Source: Sipunculus nudus
Lineage: Eukaryota; Annelida; Sipuncula; Golfingiida; Sipunculidae
Length of the DNA: 64,000 nucleotides
Assembly: GCA_026874595.1 (NCBI GenBank)
Contig: CM049310.1
Span: forward strand, 17,274,058-17,338,057
Direction: 5' to 3'
In this document: piece by piece, positions 58,481 through 64,000 of the stretch
Numbering within the stretch: position 1 is the stretch's first letter
Layout of the letters: each line of letters starts with the position of its first letter
The notes under the pieces: generated by a model
Database searches by the model: none
The model's input: only the letters and a program-made list of their open reading frames with translations
What the model was told of the DNA's origin: nothing
Program-made: the position numbers and the translations under genes

Positions 58481-60234
58481 TTTGTTTATTTTAAAAGATC
58501 TTGGTTCAATGTTGAATTACATTACAGATTTTTCGGCTTTCCTGTACCACTGGTGCCAGATGTGCACTAAAGTTAATCTTATGTTTATCCTAGTTAAAGA
58601 AGTTCATGTGACCAATACACATGGCAACTTACTTCGTTTAGTTAAAAGCGATATTATTCTGTTACAGCAGTTTTAATTGTAATTTGTAATGACTTTGAAT
58701 AAGTTTTTATATTACGATCGGTGCATGATTTTGTTTCATGGGTGAGTATGCACGGTCACTTGTGTTCTTTGTTGAAGCTAAAATTCATGTTGTGTTCATG
58801 TGTGTTGGTTACAGCTACCATATGTGCATGTGGGAGACACATCCCACCTAGGGCAAAATCATGGGCTGCTAGGAGATCACAAGACAGTCAGGCCAACAAG
58901 ACACCATTCGGCGACCCTCAGGAGGACAACGAAAGTTATCTTTTTAAGGTTGATGTTGAAATAACACTTGTTGTTATATAGTTCAAGCAAATGGTATCTA
59001 TAAGATTTAATTGAATTGAAGCGTTTGCTTTGAGATAATTATGCAAAAAAAGCCCTGTTCTTACCTTGTGTTCTAGGACTTGTTACATTGCCTTTTCGTT
59101 TTTCTAAACTATTAGTTAATCAGATCAGAATTACCATCAATTGACTTAAATTTTTTTTTACCCTACGTATCATATATACATTAAGAAGTATCCTTAAAAT
59201 ATTTAAGAATATGTCCTTTTGTATGGTTATTTTCATTACTTGATGCATTTGTAAATTTTCCATACCTGAGCATCACGACTTGTTCATACAATATTTGCAG
59301 TATATTTACTATTGGCCGGAGGCATATAAAACCTTGTATAAAACATTCAAGATACTAAAATATCTGTTTTATACCCATCAAGGAATACCAGGCCAATAAT
59401 GCTTCAGCTACAATACGGTACGGAACACAAGCGTACAAGAAACCGGGGTTTCGAGCCACCGAGGACGATAATTAAAGCCCGGGTAGAGCAACATCCAACA
59501 CCGAGACTTCAATAAACCACCTAAAATTAAATACGTGTTTCTCCAAATGAATTTTTTTATTGAAAATGAAAAGGATTTAAAAGGTTCAGGGAAGGTTCAA
59601 GGAATGTTATTTCTTGACGTTATAGCACGAAGTTCAGGCGACGTCTAAGAAACTCAACACATTCACGTCAGCAGGACGTTCGGGCCGAACGTCCCCATGA
59701 CATACACGTAACATCACCCTAACGTCCCAATAAAGTAACTTTGTTAGCTGGGCTAGCCTTTTGTGATTACATAATCTATAACTCCTTAACATGGCATTCT
59801 CTTTCACCTGCCACCAGCTAACCAGAAAGTTTTATTGACCAAACCATAGAAGCTGTTTTTCCAATTTACTTTTTTATGATGACTGTTCTCATTTTTCATA
59901 ATCCTCTCTATAATTGATGAATATCAAAGACAAAATACAATAAGTGATAAATAATATACATAAATACAGATACATTTGTACATGAGAGTCCTGTAGTAAT
60001 CTGTATAGGTCTATTTAATATTAGAATTCTCATAATATAAGAATTCAAATTTGTATCTAGGCCACATGACCCTGTGCATGGATACATCATTATAAATGAA
60101 GAAATTCTATATAAATAAAACTTAATTTTACTCCGATTTTACTCGTCATGGAATTGAAACAAAATATGCCCAGGGGTATATCTAGAGGGGTGCCACGTGA
60201 GACCATGCCCCCTCCTTCAATCAAATGTAATATT
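58481..60234. other. Unassigned intergenic DNA
   Basis: No gene is supported. A palindromic GGACGTTCGG/CCGAACGTCC stretch (59680-59700) lies in a repeat-like segment (59575-59755) rich in GAAGGTTC and ACGTCC motifs and ending GTTAGCTGGGCTAGC, probably a MITE fragment. An 86-codon open frame at 58721-58981 has no recognisable domain. Confidence 0.45.
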
Positions 60235-60292
60235 CAGTGGCGGATCCAGAAGGCGGCACCCGCGCCAGCCCCCCCCCCCCCCCCCCCCCCCC
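60235..60292 (+). repeat. Transposon-terminus-like motif and poly-C tract
   Basis: CAGTGGCGGATCCAG (60235-60249) matches CAGTGGCGCATCCAG at 38983 save for one base. It is followed by a C run of about 22 (60271-60292). The motif looks like a shared element end; no partner end was found. Confidence 0.45.
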
Positions 60293-61143
60293 GGCCGGTT
60301 GAGCTGTAACACCTTCATTATATCGTATTATTGTCCCATTTATTCGTAATAAATCTTAAATTTTCTGATTTTTTTAAAATTTTCCATAGCAATGGGAATA
60401 ACATGTTCATAGATTTCTAGTTCATAAGTCGAGGATATCAAATGCACAGTTGTGTGGTTACTCCATTGAGATAGATTAAAAATATATATACTCTACTGGG
60501 TCATAACAGCGAGGAATCGTAACCCCCCCCCCCCCCAAAATGGCACACTCACGCGGCTCCTCGTATGATACTCCAACTCACGCTCTGTGCTTTGCTGTCC
60601 GAGTCCTGCATGCATGTGAGCTACATAGTCATCAGAACCCCTATGACATAGGACCTAAACATTTCAACTATTATACCGCGAGAACTACATTTAAAAAATG
60701 ACATGTTGTAGGTTAAAACTATTGAATGTTTGGACTTTCCGGTTTATACCTTTCCTTAAAAGAAATATAATATTTAAGACAGTCACACGTTTACCCAAAC
60801 CCCCTTAAATTTGAATACATCATGCAAAAACAAGTACGAGAAGATTTTGGACCTAAGTACTCTATTTTTTTAAATCCATTAAAACCTGTGTGAATAAAAT
60901 TATGATAACGAAGAACACAACTTTCATTTATCTTAAATTTGCATGAGGACCTAGCATGAGCAAGACAATTCCGTTTTAAAACCGCCTATTGGTGAATTCC
61001 TCTGCATGTTTCTTGAATTTCTGACCGAATGAATAAAGGGCATAGCTTGTACGGGTTGCCAGCCCAATGTAAGTGCCTGTATGGAGTCATGTATTCACGG
61101 CTATGCCCGAGGGAGACGGTGAGCTGAGGCCCTTATTTTATCC
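60293..61143. other. Unassigned intergenic DNA
   Basis: No gene is recognised; another poly-C run lies at about 60524-60536. Confidence 0.5.
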
Positions 61144-61200
61144 GGGGGGGGGGGGGGGGGGGGGAGGGGTTCTTGTCCGTTGTCTTTTTGCCCCCCCCCC
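61144..61200. repeat. Poly-G run facing a poly-C run
   Basis: About 21 G (61144-61164) then AGGGG, followed 25 bp later by about 10 C (61190-61199). The two could pair as a hairpin. Both strands show spurious open frames of poly-Gly or poly-Pro across it. Confidence 0.85.
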
Positions 61201-62659
61201 ACACATACACATTTGTTTCGCAAACAATGCACGCCTTGCAGAGAATAAACTCGTGGAACTTTTCTACTGATTCCTGGTGTTATGACGAATGGAGGGCAGA
61301 CCTGTACAAACACATCGATTTATTGTAACTGGATCACATTCGTTACAGATGGTCATATTAGATTTTGTTAACTCCCTATATAATCAGAAATGTGATACCA
61401 TCCCGTATCACAGCTGGTACGTCTGCCTGCCTGTGATTGAATCCAAAATAACTCTTTGACGTAATAATTCATGACTAGAATATAATACTGAATGACATAT
61501 AATCATGTAAAATGAAACGTATAAAAGGAAAATGATAATATATATTTTAACGTAAAATACGGAAACTTGATATTATTTAAAGGTCAAAATGATAAACATA
61601 ACAATTTCAAGGATTTCCAGTACGTGATAATCAGTAGTATTTTTTAACGTACATCATGTTTATGTAGACAAAAATAATCAAATGACATGAAGATTTCCCG
61701 TCTTTGTATTTGCATGTTGGCCCCACAAACAATAACAGACGGAAGGTCATCTAGCTTCTTGAAGTTTACTTATGTTAATTCGTGTAGGACGCAGAAACTA
61801 CAGCTCCTAGACGGATGAGGAGGCTAATTAATTCCTTTGATAAATAATATAAACCATAACTTATTAAGTACCTCTACTATGGAGTTTTATTTTGTTAGTT
61901 GATTGGTTGTTTGGTTCGTTTGTCTTTTAGAAACTTCACTCTAAAGTTATGAACGGATTTTGACATATTTCGTCGAGGTTTAGGGTGTACCTTATGGCAT
62001 TGTCAAAATGTTTATCCCAGACAAGAGCAAGACCCATGCATTCATTGGTATACTGGGGTAACTGGGCCAACTTTGGTCTGGCGAGCAATAGCTATCCTGT
62101 AATTATGAAGCCAGACTTACACCTATCTCTGTTGTACACATCAAAGGTTTATTATTATTAATTAATTAATTACGTCAGAATTATATACTTGATCATCCTC
62201 TGCTTTATAAGTTACATATTGCGATTATGCTTTCTGAGCCCGATCTAGTTAGTGTGGTCTTTTTTAGTGAAATATTTTAGGTACAATTTGAATCAATTGA
62301 CTTTCCAGTGTGCCTGTGAGTCAGGGCAAACACATCACCGTCTGGGTCGCAATGTGACATTTACAAGACATCGGGGTATAACCAGGACACATCAGGAGCA
62401 CACAGAGGAGATATTGGCGATGGTTTAGCAAGCCCCTTGAAATCACGTTACAGGGGCTAGATATCTGGAAAAAAATTTACATCGATTTTTGTCTGGTGTT
62501 AAATTTAGGTTAGCCCATTTCAGGTTACCCCCGAAAATCAAAAATCGAATTCAGATTACCCTAATTTGGCTCAGGAGGAAAGAAATTCTAAGAATGTTAA
62601 GCATAAGAAAAACTGTGTTGCTGGGGTATTCTAAAATTTTAGGTGGTAATCTGTAATAT
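61201..62659. other. Unassigned intergenic DNA
   Basis: Nothing recognisable beyond a short ATTA repeat near 62153-62170. Confidence 0.5.
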
Positions 62660-62810
62660 CTTTATCTTTTAGCCATTCTTGAATCGTGATACAAGTAATA
62701 AAGAGGAATGCATTGCAGTGGTCTTCCACCATGTTGCATTCATATCGTGGTAAACAGCCCATAATCTTAACATTAGGCTGCGAATGATGAAGTGACACAA
62801 TAGAATACAT
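62660..62810 (+). repeat. Dispersed repeat, copy 2 of 2
   Basis: Diverged copy of 2770-2930 in the same orientation, with GTGGTCTTCCA, ATGTTGCATTCATA and GTAAACAGCCCATAA conserved in order. Confidence 0.6.
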
Positions 62811-64000
62811 GTAAACTCACAACCCAAAATAAAACTCCGTCTGTATGTCTATGGAAATGACAGTTGGCTGGGTCCAGCAACATGTGCGAGCCATGTTTGT
62901 ATACATGAGGTCAGAAATTCAACGAACATGCGGAGGGATTTACTTAAGTGCTGAGTTAAAACCGAACGTTTCTACCTCATGCTAGTCGTTGTTAAAAGGT
63001 ATACTAGTGGGCCATGAGGCGTTGTCAGAAATGACGAAAATATTTGCATGCCCATAGGGCCTTTAACTGCGTTCCTCGCTAAAGGATGTAAAGGCACTCT
63101 GATAGCCAGTCGTAGACTCTCCATTGTCAGAGGACCGAAATGGCGCTAAATAGAGAGCAAATCGAGCCACTCTAACGTAAATATTTCAGACCCCAAAAAC
63201 ATAATAAACCTGTTCGCACGCAAAACGTTTTCAAAACGATTTGGAGAAAGAGAATATAGGGGGTGCAACTGATACTTGAAAATATCAATAAAAGACCTTC
63301 TTCGTTTAATCTATCTAGATACTAGAAATTTTGCATAGTAAGGAATGCAGGCCTCCGCCATGCCTATAATCCAACATTCATTTGTGCTACAGTTTTTCTA
63401 CAGACTCGCATTACTTAATGACTTGTTATAACCTCATAGCCAGTTTTGTCTTATTATTCTAATTTTTTAATCAGTTTCATTGTAGTCAGTGTCTCAGCAC
63501 TTAAGAACAATAAAATGTATTTAGCGCTATGAAAATAAATATTTATAATAAGGAAACTACGTGTTTAAGGGTGTGTGTGCATTAAATGTATTTCTTGTGT
63601 ATTATATATGTATGTGTAATATATGTTTTAATATTTAAATAAAAAAAATAAAAACACACGCTCATCTTCTTAAGGTATAGATCTCGACAGGAGTGATCAC
63701 ATTAGCACATAAACATTTACAGTTTCGCTTGGCTGGTTTGTTATGAGGATTAACCTGAAGTCTGCTTTCTTTTTAATGCGCTAGGTTTGAGATTTTGTCA
63801 AAAATGATATGTTCATGCAGGTTTAAGTTGTTTTTTTTAAGTGGGTATAGGACCCCATGTGTTAATTTGGTAAGGCTTATTGGTGTAGGCTTATAACGAT
63901 ATATTTCAGATTCTACCCACAAAGTCTTTAGATTAATGAAAAAAAACAGCCACAGAAAAGGTTTCCTATCTGGGATGACATGTATTGACTGCAGCGAATT
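62811..64000. other. Unassigned intergenic DNA
   Basis: No gene or repeat is recognised up to the window end. The sequence is AT-rich with short A and T runs. Confidence 0.5.

Noticed and set aside
59575-59755. Complete MITE with GGACGTTCGG palindrome
   Set aside because: One end (GTTAGCTGGG) looks like a terminus but no matching opposite end or target duplication was found, so it was left as a note in the interval description.

Overview
This window reads as non-coding, AT-rich eukaryotic DNA from a repeat-laden invertebrate genome. Long (TA)n tracts, other microsatellites and homopolymers are common. I find no convincing host gene, exon, functional tRNA or rRNA, CRISPR array or prokaryotic operon. 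The mixture of repeats (a Gmr1-like Gypsy LTR family, a non-LTR element with an ATTC-repeat tail, a mini-Helitron with internal tandem repeats, hAT- and pogo-like non-autonomous elements, tRNA-derived SINE-like pieces) fits a marine lophotrochozoan, most likely a mollusc. That taxonomic guess is inference and weak.

The best-defined content is one LTR retrotransposon family inserted five times. Four copies are solo LTRs, at 3083-3841, 8610-9433 and 14516-15377 (minus) and 57173-57985 (plus). The fifth is a larger, internally deleted element at 23702-31667 (plus). All share TGTTAC...GTAACA-type ends. Four have matching 4-bp target duplications (CCAG, ATTA, ATAT, TATC) and the fifth a near match (TCCT/CCCT). 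The fifth copy keeps a primer-binding site like the proline-tRNA site of gammaretroviruses. It also keeps a broken gag whose capsid region looks like a SCAN domain and which ends in a CCHC zinc knuckle; pol and the front of the 3' LTR are deleted. A 5.9-kb LINE on the minus strand (24290-30151) is nested in its 5' LTR, bounded by a 14-bp duplication. The LINE retains a coiled-coil ORF1, an AP-type endonuclease, part of a reverse transcriptase and a C-terminal CCHC motif, all broken by frameshifts, stops and loss of the catalytic core.

Region by region. 1-8400 holds scattered repeats, one solo LTR, a SINE-like tRNA pseudogene and two CRE-like palindromes. 8600-23700 holds two solo LTRs, a recent tandem duplication beside a very long TA block, and unassigned AT-rich DNA. 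23702-31667 is the nested LTR/LINE complex. 31668-41100 has a Helitron-type 3' terminus, a pogo-like MITE and unassigned sequence. 41117-42874 is a large palindromic hAT-like element. 45250-49760 has a diverged pair of duplicated segments, a pogo-like MITE and a CGAC-rich repeat. 51909-56341 is dense in tandem structure: a CGTACG minisatellite, a 64-bp duplication, a diverged 0.8-kb tandem pair, a second Helitron-type terminus and a mini-Helitron with 278-bp repeats. 57173-64000 has a solo LTR, a SINE-like fragment, long poly-C/G tracts and unassigned DNA.

No genes work together here. The interest lies in transposon structure, nesting order and the SCAN-like gag.
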